Source: Haladaptatus halobius
Lineage (GTDB): Archaea > Halobacteriota > Halobacteria > Halobacteriales > Haladaptataceae
Direction: 5' to 3'
Length of the DNA: 64,000 nt
Assembly: GCF_020618475.1 (NCBI RefSeq)
Contig: NZ_CP085335.1
Span: 1,364,001 to 1,428,000, forward strand
Under the pieces are notes generated by a model, which was not told the DNA's origin, did not search any database, and was given only the letters and a program-made list of their open reading frames with translations. This document shows positions 1 through 9,231 of the stretch, piece by piece. The stretch's first letter is position 1. Every line of letters begins with the position of its first letter. Position numbers and translations under genes: made by a program.

Positions 1-1329
1 ATCGCGGCGTACCAAGCCGCCCTCAAGAACGACCGGCGGCGGGAACTCGAATCCGGACTCCACTCCGGCGAGATTCGCGGCGCGTGGAGCACGAACGCGC
101 TGGAACTCGGCGTCGACATCGGCGGCCTCGACGCCGTCTTGCTCGACGGCTACCCCGGCACCCGCATGGCCGCGTTCCAGCAGGCCGGACGCGCGGGCCG
201 GGGCACCGACCCCAGTCTCGTCACCCTCGTCGCGGGCGAAGACCAGCTAGACCAATATCTCGTGGCAAACCCGGACGAGTTCTTCGCGGGCGACCCGGAG
301 CGAGCGGTGGTGAACCCCGAGAACGAGGAACTCCTCCCGGCGCACGTCGCGTCGGCGGCCCGCGAGACGTGGCTCTCGCCCGACGATGAAGCGTACTTCG
401 GCGAGGGCTTCCCCGAACTCGTCGCGGAACTCGAATCATGGGGCGAACTCGAACGTCGACAGACGAGCGGCGGAGTCCGGTGGGTGTACGACGGCGACGG
501 AAGCCCGCAGCACGAGATGAGCCTGCGAACCATCGACGAGCGGGAGGTCGACCTACTCGACCGCACTCGCAACGAAGTTATCGCCTCGCTTCCCTTCAGC
601 GACGCCTTGAACGACGTCCACCCAGGAGCCATCTACCACCAGCAGGGTCAGTCCTACGAGGTCGTCGACCTCGACCTGTCGCGGGACGTTGCCGAACTTT
701 CGCCGACGTGGGCCGACTACCACACGAAAACGCTCTACGAGAAGGAGATCACGGTCGAAACCGATCTGCGAGAGAAGACGCTCTCGACCCGCGACGACTG
801 TATCGTCCGGTTCGCCGACGTGACGATGCGAAAGCGAATCACGGGATTCGAACGCCGGGACGCGAAACGCGACGAGACGCTCGGTCGGGAGTCGCTCGAC
901 CTGCCGGAACTCGCGCTCCGAACCAAGGCGCTTTACTTCACGATACCGGACGAGTTGGAGCGCGAAGTTCGGGCGATGGACGGCGATTTCGGCGGGGCTA
1001 TCCACGCCGCGGAACACGGGATGATTTCGCTCTTCCCGCTGGAACTGCTCTGCGACCGGGGCGACATCGGCGGTCTCTCGACCCCGCTCCACCCCCACAC
1101 CGGAGCGAGCACCATCTTCATCTACGACGGCTATCCCGGCGGGGTCGGGTTGACCCGCGAGGGCTACGAGACGGTCGAATCGCTCATGGGTAACACGCGG
1201 AAGATGATCCGCGCCTGCGATTGCGAATCCGGCTGTCCCTCCTGCGTCCAGTCGCCGCACTGCGGGAACGCGAACGACCCGCTCGACAAGACTCTCGCGG
1301 CCCACCTCCTCGCGGGGCTCACGGAGTGA
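1..1329 (+). CDS. MrfA/YprA-like DEAD/DEAH helicase, C-terminal part (5' truncated by window)
   Basis: The reading frame is open from base 1, so the gene begins upstream; 442 residues are visible. Helicase motif V (ALELGVDIGG, residues 33-42) and motif VI (QQAGRAGRG, about 60-68) are clear, so this is the second RecA lobe onward of a superfamily 2 helicase. The rest matches the long C-terminal region of the MrfA/YprA type, ending in a cysteine cluster (CDCESGCPSCVQSPHC) typical of its zinc-binding domain. Family members are DNA helicases linked to repair. The ATP-binding lobe lies outside the window. Stop TGA at 1327-1329, 48 bases before the next gene. Confidence 0.9.
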   Translation: MAAYQAALKNDRRRELESGLHSGEIRGAWSTNALELGVDIGGLDAVLLDGYPGTRMAAFQQAGRAGRGTDPSLVTLVAGEDQLDQYLVANPDEFFAGDPERAVVNPENEELLPAHVASAARETWLSPDDEAYFGEGFPELVAELESWGELERRQTSGGVRWVYDGDGSPQHEMSLRTIDEREVDLLDRTRNEVIASLPFSDALNDVHPGAIYHQQGQSYEVVDLDLSRDVAELSPTWADYHTKTLYEKEITVETDLREKTLSTRDDCIVRFADVTMRKRITGFERRDAKRDETLGRESLDLPELALRTKALYFTIPDELEREVRAMDGDFGGAIHAAEHGMISLFPLELLCDRGDIGGLSTPLHPHTGASTIFIYDGYPGGVGLTREGYETVESLMGNTRKMIRACDCESGCPSCVQSPHCGNANDPLDKTLAAHLLAGLTE

Positions 1330-1341
1330 GTCGCAACGCTT

Positions 1342-1375
1342 TTAGGATGGCCTAAAAAAGATTAGGCTGACCTAA
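1342..1375. promoter_or_regulatory. Two tandem TTAGG-N4-CCTAA boxes, DtxR/SirR-like operator
   Basis: Two 14-base inverted repeats, TTAGGATGGCCTAA (1342-1355) and TTAGGCTGACCTAA (1362-1375), lie 20 bases centre to centre, two helical turns, and end two bases before the ATG at 1378. The half-sites match the TTAGG/CCTAA of DtxR/IdeR-family iron or manganese repressor boxes, and haloarchaea carry such regulators (SirR/Idr). That metal-dependent repression applies here is inference from motif and position. Confidence 0.6.
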
Positions 1376-1377
1376 AC

Positions 1378-1824
1378 ATGGACGAGACCCTCCGGCGAAC
1401 GCGACGCGAAATCGAGCAGCTGGCCGTCGACGACGGACGATTCTCCGTCGCGTGCGCCGACACCGGCGAGCGCCCGATGCCGATAACCGGCACGCGGTTC
1501 GAAACCGACGAGGACGCTCATCGGGCCACCGAACTCGCCTGCAAGTATCGGAACGCCCTCAGAGAGCACGACCCCGACGTGCCGCACTATCGGTTCGTCG
1601 TCAACGAGGAATCGCCGCGTCCACTCCAGATGGCGAGCGTCAGGGAGCGAACGTCGGGGATACGGGCGAACGGACTCCCGCAGACCCGGCGCTCGGTCAC
1701 CATCGCCAGCGACGGTGACGGCGAATGGGTCGAGATGGAAAACGCGCCCATCGTCCACCTCTCGCGGGACGACGGTCCGGTCGGGGACGACGCCGTCTCC
1801 CGCCAACTCGACTCGAAGCTCTAG
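1378..1824 (+). CDS. Conserved haloarchaeal protein of unknown function
   Basis: A 148-residue soluble acidic protein with no membrane segment or signal peptide. It resembles a small family seen only in haloarchaea; no catalytic motif is recognised. The centre (residues 40-75) has the form of a compact alpha/beta domain with ACADTGERP, TELACKYR and PHYRFVV segments. The ATG directly follows two metal-repressor-like boxes, so expression may be iron- or manganese-dependent. Its TAG stop overlaps by two bases the stop of the convergent membrane gene downstream. Confidence 0.75.
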   Translation: MDETLRRTRREIEQLAVDDGRFSVACADTGERPMPITGTRFETDEDAHRATELACKYRNALREHDPDVPHYRFVVNEESPRPLQMASVRERTSGIRANGLPQTRRSVTIASDGDGEWVEMENAPIVHLSRDDGPVGDDAVSRQLDSKL

Positions 1825-2822
1825 CGGACTTCCGCTCGAAGCTCCGGAATGAGGTCGAACTCCCGGTTCGTATCGCCCAGCATAAGCAGGGCGTAGTAAC
1901 CCAGATACGACTGCACGGGAACGCGAACGACGGCCAAGGTGAACAGGAGGAGCAGACCGTACACCGCGGCGAGGAGTCCGAACGAAACCAGCGCCGGAAC
2001 GCCGGGACTCGACAGTATCGCGGCGGGGCCGCCGAACGCGACGAGGAGCAGTCCACCGAGGACGACGAACGGAATCAGGAGGACGAGGCCGACGATTCCG
2101 CCGACGAGGGAGACGACGATTCCGCCCGCGATGGTGAGGACGATTCGGAGCAGAACGTACGCGGCGTACTGTTTCCACTGCCCCCGGAGCGTCGGCCAGA
2201 ACGCCTGCCAACCCGCGATGACGCCGCCGCCTCGGAGCACCATCACCGGAACGACGAAGTTCCTCGTCAAGCCGTCTACCAGCGCGACGACGAGCCCGAG
2301 CACGAGCAACACCGGAACGAACAGGAGCAGGGTTCCGAGAGCGATGCTTGGCGACCCGCTGAGCACGGCCGGAACGAATGCGAGAATCACCAGTCCCGCG
2401 ACCGGGAGGACGAACAGGAGGTAGAGAACGACACGGAAGCCGAACAGACGAAGACCCTGGCCGAGGCGCTCGCTCGCGTACCCCCGGACGTGAACCTCTC
2501 GCGTGCGAAGCGACTCGACGAACGCGAACTCCATCACCGAACCGACGAGGATGAACAGTAGCCAGAGCAGTATCGCCACCGCGACGATAGCGAGGACGAC
2601 GGCGATGACGGTGTCCATCGAAACCGGAATATCCGGGGTCAGACCGTCCGGTTCGCCCGTAAATTGGAAATTCCCTCCTCCCGTCGGCGGTGACGCGCTC
2701 GCACCGCCGAGGAAGAAGACGACGATGGCGAGTTTCAGCCACGTCCGAACTTCGACGGGGAGCAGAAGGGCTTTCGTGGTCTCGATGGCGTCGTCCAGGG
2801 CTTCGACGGCGTACCACGGCAT
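1821..2822 (-). CDS. Polytopic membrane protein of unknown function
   Basis: 333 residues. After a soluble start (MPWYAVEALDDAIETTKALLLP) there are about six to seven hydrophobic segments: around residues 30-45, 70-95, 125-150, 155-180, 205-245 and 265-310. The pattern is like the haloarchaeal family of glycerophosphoryl-phosphodiesterase-associated-type membrane domains, but no active-site motif is visible and function is unknown. The C-terminus is short and acidic/basic. Convergent with the upstream gene; the promoter would lie in the AT-rich stretch just above 2822 (ATATTTAAAG). Confidence 0.8.
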   Translation of the reverse strand: MPWYAVEALDDAIETTKALLLPVEVRTWLKLAIVVFFLGGASASPPTGGGNFQFTGEPDGLTPDIPVSMDTVIAVVLAIVAVAILLWLLFILVGSVMEFAFVESLRTREVHVRGYASERLGQGLRLFGFRVVLYLLFVLPVAGLVILAFVPAVLSGSPSIALGTLLLFVPVLLVLGLVVALVDGLTRNFVVPVMVLRGGGVIAGWQAFWPTLRGQWKQYAAYVLLRIVLTIAGGIVVSLVGGIVGLVLLIPFVVLGGLLLVAFGGPAAILSSPGVPALVSFGLLAAVYGLLLLFTLAVVRVPVQSYLGYYALLMLGDTNREFDLIPELRAEVR

Positions 2823-2892
2823 ACCGGACGGTTTGGCGTCTTGATATTTAAAGTGTCGTGCGAAATTCGACGTGTCAGCGACGGGAGTCGAG

Positions 2893-3626
2893 TCAGTTCT
2901 CCGTTGCGTCTTCGATTCGCGCGTCGATGAACTGGCTAAGGATCGCCGCGAAACCGGTCTACGAGCTCCAGATGGCCGTCTCGCCGCCGAGTACGCTGAT
3001 GAGGACGGTGTCGTCGTCGACGACCAACACGCGACCGGCGCAGTTTTCCGGTGGTTCGTCGGGTAGGCTGACTATCGGTTGTTCGTCGAATCGCTCACGG
3101 ATGGCCGGATCGTCGGCGACGACGAGCACGTCCACGCCCGCCTCGGCGCGTTCTCGCAAGGCGTCCGCAATCGTCTCGGGAAACAGCGAGGCGTCGTGAA
3201 CGCCGAAGATGATTCGCGATTCGGCTTCCTCGACCAACTGCTCGACACGCTGCCGACGGCGTTGCGCCCGTCGACCGTCCACACGTCTTCGCGCTCCTCG
3301 TCACCCTCCACGAACTCGTTCTTCGCGGTTTCGAGGTAGTCGAATGCCCGCTCTTGCCTGCGTTCGAATCGGTCTCGGAGGTGGGATTTCGCGGCGTCCA
3401 AACTCACGGGGTGATACTGGAGCGGCTTCGACTGCTGGACTTCCACGAGGCCGCGCTGCTGTAAGTTCTCGGCGGCACCGTACACCTGTGAGCGCGGTAC
3501 GTCGGTGACGCCGTGGATGTCTCTCGCCGTCCCAGTTCCCAACTTCTGGAGCGCGACGAACACTTTCGCTTCGTAGTTCGACAGGCCAAGACTTTCGAGC
3601 GCGTCGATGGCGTCGTCCTCGTTCAT
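2893..3626 (-). pseudogene. TrmB-family transcriptional regulator, broken
   Basis: The first about 125 residues (start 3626) give a good TrmB winged helix (SNYEAKVFVALQKLGTGTARD, PRSQVYGAAENLQQRGLV). Near 3250 the frame changes by one base; the C-terminal half continues as VEQLVEEAESRIIFGVHDAS. This second frame then meets an in-frame TAG at 2959-2961, after which family-like sequence resumes (TGFAAILSQFIDARIEDAT) to a TGA at 2893. With one frameshift and one nonsense codon it is most likely a pseudogene. It starts one base after the stop of the RND exporter remnant, so it probably regulated that exporter. Confidence 0.8.
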
Positions 3627-3627
3627 C

Positions 3628-4585
3628 TCAGTCCTCTCCAGTCGCGGAGGCCGTCGATTTGGTTTCCATGGCTCCGTGGGCGCCCGGCCGGAAATAGCGC
3701 GTCCAGACGACGAGCAGACTCGGGAGTACCAACACGCTGGCGAGGAAGGCGTAGATGATGGTCAGCCCCGTGATGATGCCGAACTGCTGGAGGGCGGGGA
3801 GGATGGCGAAGACGAGCACGCCGAAGCCGCCCACGGTGGTCGCCGCGCTCCCGAGCAGCGCGCCGCCGGTTCCGGTGAGGCTGACGTGCATCGCTTCCCA
3901 TGCCGACCCGCGTCGTTCTGAGTTCGACGTTGTACCGCTCGGAGAGGTGGATGCTGTACGCGACGCCCAGCCCGACGGTCAGGCTTGTGATCATGCCCGT
4001 CAGGACGTTGAACGGCATGCCGAGCAGGTACATCGTGCCGGGAATCCACGTCACGCTGAACAGGACGGGAAGCAGCGTCACCGCCCCGAGGGTCGCGCTG
4101 CCCTCCGTGATCCGGTAGACGAGCATCAGAAACGCGAACACGGCGACCATCGTGAGGACGAGACTTTGGATGACCGTGTCGAGCAGCTGTTTCTATACGA
4201 TCTCGAAGACGATGGACTGTCCCATCGCGGTCGCTTCGAGGCCGTCGAAGCCGTCGGCCACGTCGCGCATCTGCTCGGTGACGGCGGTGCTCGATGCGCC
4301 TCCGTTCACCGAAATCGTCATCCGGAGCACGCGGTACTCGCCGTCTTCGCGGTGAACGACGCCCGCGGCTTGGTCGGGTGCGATGGTGTACAGTTCGTCG
4401 TACACCTTCTTCAGGTTCCTGTCGGGAACGCCGTTTCCGTCGGTGTCCGCGGCGACGAAGGTTTGGTTAAATGATTTGTTCTGAGCGGCGACTTGCTCCA
4501 TCACCGAGAGCGGACTCGAAATCTCGGGTTCGCCGTTCGAAAGGACGAGGTTGGCTTTCTGCTGCGTCGTTGCCCGCTGCACAGA
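3628..4585 (-). pseudogene. RND/MMPL-family exporter, N-terminally deleted and disrupted
   Basis: The visible part is the distal half of an RND-type permease: a periplasmic-like domain (SPLSVMEQVAAQNKSFNQTF), then membrane segments (TMVAVFAFLMLVYR, TLLPVLFSVTWIPG, GMITSLTVGLGVAYSIH) and the classic C-terminal TGTGGALLGSAATTVGG segment. Three lesions are visible. The N-terminal half is missing and the frame joins the subtilase gene near 4580. TAG at 4193-4195 stands where CAG (Q) fits (FEIV*KQLLDT). A frameshift near 3900-3930 separates ERYNVEL from WEAMHVSLTGTGG. Such exporters move lipids or hydrophobic compounds, but this copy should be inactive. Confidence 0.82.
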
Positions 4586-5381
4586 CGACGAGCATACCGT
4601 TGCGGCGCGCGTACGCCATCGTCTTGTTCAGGACGCCGTCGTAAAACTGCCCGAAACCGTCCTCGTTGCGCGGAACGGGGTACGCGTCGAGGCTGAGGTT
4701 CGCAACGTCCGAACCAATTTCGACGCTGTAGACGATGGCGGCGAGGATGTCGCCCCACGACGCATCGCCCGTGGCGGAGAAGACGCGCCACGCGACGAAA
4801 TCCGTGCCAGGCGCGGAACCGACGACACCTTCCTCGTTCTGGCCGTTCGACGCGACGATACCGCTCACGTGCGTGCCATGGTAGTCCGCGTCGGTGAAGT
4901 CGCCACCGTCGTTGGTGAAGTTGCGCGACAGGTCAGTGTTCACCGTATGCGTAAGGTCGGGGTGATTCGGGTCGACGCCCGTGTCGATGACCGAGACGCG
5001 AGTACCCTCACCGCGCGTAATTTCATGTGCCTCAGGGATGTCCTGTTCCTGTTTGTCCCACTAGAGCGCGTAGAATGGTTCGTCGGTCGCCAACTGCGCC
5101 TGCGTAATCGGCGACTGCGTGATAGGCAGGTCGAGCGAGTACATCACGTCCGAGGCGTAGTCGCTGCCGAACGACTGGATGGTGGATTCGCTTCCGCGGA
5201 CGACCGACAGGTCGATGGCGATGAGGTCGTGAACGACTTCGACGCCACTCGCGTCGAGGTCGGATGCAGATACCTTGTTCGACTTGACGAGGAATCGTTC
5301 CGTCGATTCCGCCGCTGTAACCGTACTGCCGACCGCAATGCCACCCAGTGCTGTACCGCTGGTCTTCAGTAATGACCGCAT
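4575..5381 (-). pseudogene. Subtilisin-family serine protease (halolysin-like), truncated
   Basis: The N-terminus has a hydrophobic leader (LKTSGTALGGIAVGSTVTAA) and an I9-like propeptide; the catalytic domain carries Asp (VIDTGVDPNHPDL) and His (HGTHVSGI). An in-frame TAG at 5061-5063 sits where CAG is expected (FYAL*WDKQEQDIPEAHE; subtilases have QWDKQ). After MLVVCAAGNDA the sequence runs out of frame into the RND exporter, so the Ser region and everything beyond is deleted. I chose the start at 5381 because a TATA-like CATAAATAT near 5450 would put transcription below the earlier ATG at 5474; 5408 is also possible. Confidence 0.8.
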
Positions 5382-5582
5382 TGTTTGTTGCGACACAACA
5401 CGGAGCATTAGTTCTGTCAGTATAACTTTCCTCATTGAAAATTCTGGGATATTTATGAATGGATAGATGCACAAACTGTTCTGCTCCGCTCGGCTATTTC
5501 ATGGCAATCCTCCTTCGAAATATTCCGTCGGTTTTCGACGACCCCATCAGAGTTAGGACGGTTACCGGTGAAGGGACGCTTG

Positions 5583-6662
5583 ATGGTCGAAGTTCTCACC
5601 CTCTTTCGCCTCATCGGCGGTGCGTTCCTCTTGCTGATGAACGCCTACTTCGTTGTCATCGAGTTCGCTATGACGCGGGTGAGACAGTTCAACGAGGACG
5701 AATTCGGCGACTCGACCGGGCTTCGACGCGCGTGGGAGATGACCGACCGCCTCGAGATATATCTCTCGGGCTGTCAGGTCGGTATCACCATCGCCAGCGT
5801 CGGACTCGGCGTCGTGGCCGAACCCGCCGTCGCGCACGTCTTCGCGCCGGTCGTGAGAGTCGTCGGGCTCGGCACGGGGTCGACACACGCGCTGTCGGCG
5901 ATTCTCGCGCTCGCGCTCATCAACCTCTTGCACGTCATCGTCGGCGAGCAGGCCCCGACGTATCTCGGTATCGAGCGAACGAAGTTCGTCGCCCGGTACG
6001 GTTCCGGTCTGCTCTACTGGTGGACGAAACTCATGGCCCCCGTCATCGTCGTCGCCGATAAAACCGCCAAATGGTTACTCGGCCTGTTCGGCGTTGAGAT
6101 CACGCGCTCGTGGACGGCGAGCGAAGAAGGCGGGCAAGAGGTCGTCAGCAGGGCCGACCTCCACCGCCAGATGGGTGACGTACTCAGTCGGGTGGACGAC
6201 CTCTCGCGGGAACGCGAAGAGGAGATTCTGGCCGCCCTCCAGATCGAGATGCTTCCCGTCCGCGACATCATGGTTTCCCGCGACGACATCGTCGCACTCT
6301 CGACCGCCGCCCCTTTTGAGGAGAATCTGGAACGGATGAGATCGAACCCGCTCGTCCGGTATCCGGTCATCGGCGAGTCGTTCGACGAGTATCGCGGAAT
6401 CGTGTACGCGCCGACCGTCGTCAAATACTACGACGCGCTCGAATCGGGGGACGTCTCGCTCGTCGACATCGCGCACGAGCCGATGACGATCGCCGCGGAA
6501 ACCAGCGTTAGCGACGTCATCGACCTCTTTCAGGCCCAAAATCAGGAACTCGCGCTGGTGCTCGATGGAAGCGAGGTGGTCGGACTGGTGACCGCGACCG
6601 ATGCGTTCGAAGCCGTCCTCGGAGATTTAGAAGACCCGATAGACAGGGAGCTCTCCGTCTAA
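5583..6662 (+). CDS. CNNM/DUF21 hemolysin-C-like membrane protein with CBS pair
   Basis: About 359 residues. The N-terminal CNNM transmembrane domain has segments around residues 5-30, 60-80, 95-120 and 135-160, with the family's QVGITIASVGLGVVAEP and INLLHVIVGEQAP motifs. A CBS pair follows (MVSRDDIVALSTAAPFEEN; VSDVIDLFQAQNQELALVLDG). The CorC_HlyC domain found in the larger relative at 26.8 kb is absent. Family members act in divalent-cation (Mg/Co) homeostasis at the membrane. An alternative GTG start lies at 5568. Upstream TATA-like sequence is weak. The gene stands alone next to decayed genes. Confidence 0.85.
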   Translation: MVEVLTLFRLIGGAFLLLMNAYFVVIEFAMTRVRQFNEDEFGDSTGLRRAWEMTDRLEIYLSGCQVGITIASVGLGVVAEPAVAHVFAPVVRVVGLGTGSTHALSAILALALINLLHVIVGEQAPTYLGIERTKFVARYGSGLLYWWTKLMAPVIVVADKTAKWLLGLFGVEITRSWTASEEGGQEVVSRADLHRQMGDVLSRVDDLSREREEEILAALQIEMLPVRDIMVSRDDIVALSTAAPFEENLERMRSNPLVRYPVIGESFDEYRGIVYAPTVVKYYDALESGDVSLVDIAHEPMTIAAETSVSDVIDLFQAQNQELALVLDGSEVVGLVTATDAFEAVLGDLEDPIDRELSV

Positions 6663-6868
6663 TCGTCGTAGAACTCGCGCGCCTCTTCGCGGGTCATCGT
6701 CTTCCACTCGCCGTCGTCGGTTCGAACCTGCACGCACCCATCCGGCACGTCCGTCTCGACCGCTTCGACGTGTTCCCGCAGGATGTGCGTCTCGTACTGT
6801 TTCCACGCGGCCCGCTCAGAGGGAGCGATGGCGATCCAGCCGCAGCCGCTCTGACTACACCGTATCAT
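6659..6868 (-). CDS. Small C2H2-type zinc-finger-like haloarchaeal protein
   Basis: 69 residues. C4 and C9, then H28 and H33 (CSQSGC...THILREH), give a C-x4-C-x18-H-x4-H pattern consistent with one zinc finger, followed by an acidic tail (DDGEWKTMTREEAREFYDD). Small single-finger proteins are common in haloarchaea and mostly uncharacterised. The stop overlaps the stop of the convergent CNNM gene by four bases. Function is unknown. Confidence 0.8.
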   Translation of the reverse strand: MIRCSQSGCGWIAIAPSERAAWKQYETHILREHVEAVETDVPDGCVQVRTDDGEWKTMTREEAREFYDD

Positions 6869-6956
6869 TGAGTATCGGTCACACGCTACGACCGATATAA
6901 AGGTTGAGAAACGCCGTCACAAACATCAGAGATGCAGACAAAGGCGAGAGACCGAG

Positions 6957-7661
6957 CTATCCGGTGATGACCCGCGATGAGAGCTCCGCGATCGTTCCTT
7001 CCACCTCGTACGCCGGCGTCTGGACGGTGATGACGCTGTCGGGCGTCACGTCGTGAAACTTGATGTGCATCGAGTACGAACCGTCGTTCAGAATGTCGGT
7101 CGCTTCTTTCTGTCCCGTCTCGAAGTGGCGTGCCCACGCCGTCTCGCCGACGAAGGCGGGGTCGGCGAATCCGTCGATGACGTACGCCGTCGGGTTGTAC
7201 GACGTGTTCTGACCTTTGATGGGGTATCCCTTCTCGTGCCACGCCCAGAACCCCTCGTCGATGACGTACACCTTCTCGTACCCGTTCTTCAACAGTTGGG
7301 CCGCGCGCATCGAGGAGAGATGGTGTGGACAGCCACAGTAGCAGACGATGCGCTGGTCTTTCGGCCACGAAGAGATCGGGTCGTTTTTCGACTGGCCATT
7401 CGGTGCGGGACTGAGCACCGCGCCGCGGATGTGGGACATCTCGTACTGCTTTTGCCCGCGGGCGTCCGCAAATTTAGCCTTGTCCTGCTTGTACCATTTG
7501 TGGGTGACGGAGAGAGGGGCAAGCGGGACTTGTTCCCCGTTTTGTTTTTTTGTCTCGAACCCTTCCTCGGATTTCGAACCCGACCCTCCACCGAAGCCGA
7601 GACAGCCACTCAATCCCGCGACCGACACCGCACCCGCCGCGAGAAACGTTCGTCGGTTCAT
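6957..7661 (-). CDS. Tat-exported lipoprotein with rhodanese domain
   Basis: 234 residues. The leader has a twin-arginine motif (NRRTFLAAG) and a lipobox (GLSGC, Cys 20), so the protein is probably a membrane-anchored lipoprotein on the outer face. A rhodanese fold follows: FADARGQKQYEMSHIRGA, then RIVCYCGCPHHLSS with the active-site Cys at the usual loop position, and GYEKVYVIDEGFWAW. The C-terminal part (residues 150-234) is an extra domain not typical of rhodaneses. Sulfur transfer or thiol redox outside the cell is inferred. A TATA-like CTTATTATG lies upstream near 7695-7705. Confidence 0.85.
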   Translation of the reverse strand: MNRRTFLAAGAVSVAGLSGCLGFGGGSGSKSEEGFETKKQNGEQVPLAPLSVTHKWYKQDKAKFADARGQKQYEMSHIRGAVLSPAPNGQSKNDPISSWPKDQRIVCYCGCPHHLSSMRAAQLLKNGYEKVYVIDEGFWAWHEKGYPIKGQNTSYNPTAYVIDGFADPAFVGETAWARHFETGQKEATDILNDGSYSMHIKFHDVTPDSVITVQTPAYEVEGTIAELSSRVITG

Positions 7662-7761
7662 TGCTAGGCGTTCATAGTGACCAGCCCGCTATCAACCTTA
7701 TTATGCTGTTTACACGGCCACGTTCGGTGATAAATTCCCCGTATGGTTCTATCCCTGTCAG

Positions 7762-9231
7762 TTAATCGTCGGTGACGGCGGGTTTTCGGGTCAGTTCGAC
7801 CACCGAATCGGTCCACGTTCCGCGGAGGAACCACGCGGCCGCGACGGTGGCGGTCAACACGTTCGAGAGCGCCACGCCGTACCAGATACCCGTCGCACCC
7901 ATGCCCTGCCACTCGATGAGCGCGTAGGCGGAGGGAAGTCGGAACACCCACAACGAGAGTATGGAGAGTACCATCGCCACTCGAGTGCTCCCGCTTCTGC
8001 GGAAGCCGCCGGAGACGATGCGGAACACGCCGATACCGAAGAACGTCGGGCCGACGATTCGGAGATAATCGCCGCCGATTTTGACCACTCGCGCCGCACC
8101 TTCGCCGGTGATGAAGATACTCGTTATCGGCTCGGCGAAGAGATACGCGACCGCACCGACGACGGCGAGAACGGCCGTGATGAGGCCGGTTGCGAGGTAG
8201 ACGGCCCGCTTCGCGCGTTCGGTTTTCTCAGCGCCGATGTTCTGGCTGACCACCGTCTCGGTACCCTGCGCGAGCCCCAGCGCGGGGAGGAACACGAGCG
8301 AGGTGAGGCGATTGCCGATGCCGAACGCCGCGACCGCGTCGGTTCCGGCCAGTGCGAAGAGGGCGGTCAGCGCCGTGATTCCGAGCGCGCGAGTGCTCTG
8401 TTCGACGCTCATGGGTGCGCCGATCGCCACGATTCTGCGAACCGATTCGGCGCGCAGTCGCAGGTCGTCGAGCGAAAGGTGGATGCCGACTCGGCCCGAA
8501 AAGAGCAGGGTGAAGCCGACCGCCGCGCCGATACCGCGGGAGATGACCGTGGCTATCGCCGCTCCCTGTACGCCGAACCCGGCGAATCCCGTCGCTTGGT
8601 ACAGCGACGATTGGAGGCCCATCAGACCGAGATACTCGAAGACGGGATTCGCCTGAAATCCGAGGGTGAGGAAGGGGTCGAGCAGGACGTTGATGACCAC
8701 GCCGAACAGCATGAGGAACATCGGCGTCGTCGTGTCGCCCCAGCCGCGCAGGAGCGCCTGAAAGATGAAGAAGCCGAACATGAAGAACACGCCGAGGAAG
8801 ATGGTACGCGTGTACTCCACCGAGTACGCGTGAACCTGCGTGCCGGGCGTCGTCCCGATGAGCGATAGCATCTGCGGCACAAACACCCATTCAAACACCG
8901 AGAAGGCCATCGCCACGACCGTGACGAACGCGATGGTTTGGCCCGCGATGTGGTCGACCCGGTCGTGGTTGCCCGCACCTTTGTTCTGTGCGACGAGCAC
9001 GGTTCCGGCGACCGTGAACCCGCCGCCGACCGAAATCATGAGGGAGACGAGCGGCCACGAGAAGGAGAGGGCGCTCACTGCGTGCTATCCGAGGCGACCC
9101 ACCCAGAACGTGTCCGCGAGGTTGTAGGTGACCTGCATCAACTGCGAGAGGACGATGGGTAACGAGTGCACGAGCAGCGGCTTCAGCAGTTCTCCCTCCG
9201 TCAGGTTCACCTCGAAATCGCGCGTGCTCAC
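7762..9231 (-). pseudogene. MATE-family efflux transporter interrupted by in-frame TAG
   Basis: The frame opens with GTG at 9231, overlapping the TGA of the TetR gene (GTGA), and codes a normal MATE N-terminus (LPIVLSQLMQVTYNLADTFW). TAG at 9085-9087 (codon 49) interrupts VGRLG*HAVSALSFSWPL, where homologues have a sense residue. The same frame then stays open for about 440 residues with twelve-helix character and no other lesion. Either the gene is dead, or translation restarts at the ATG at 9078, giving a protein lacking most of helix 1, or the stop is read through. In an intact state it would be a Na+/H+-driven drug or metabolite exporter. Confidence 0.8.
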
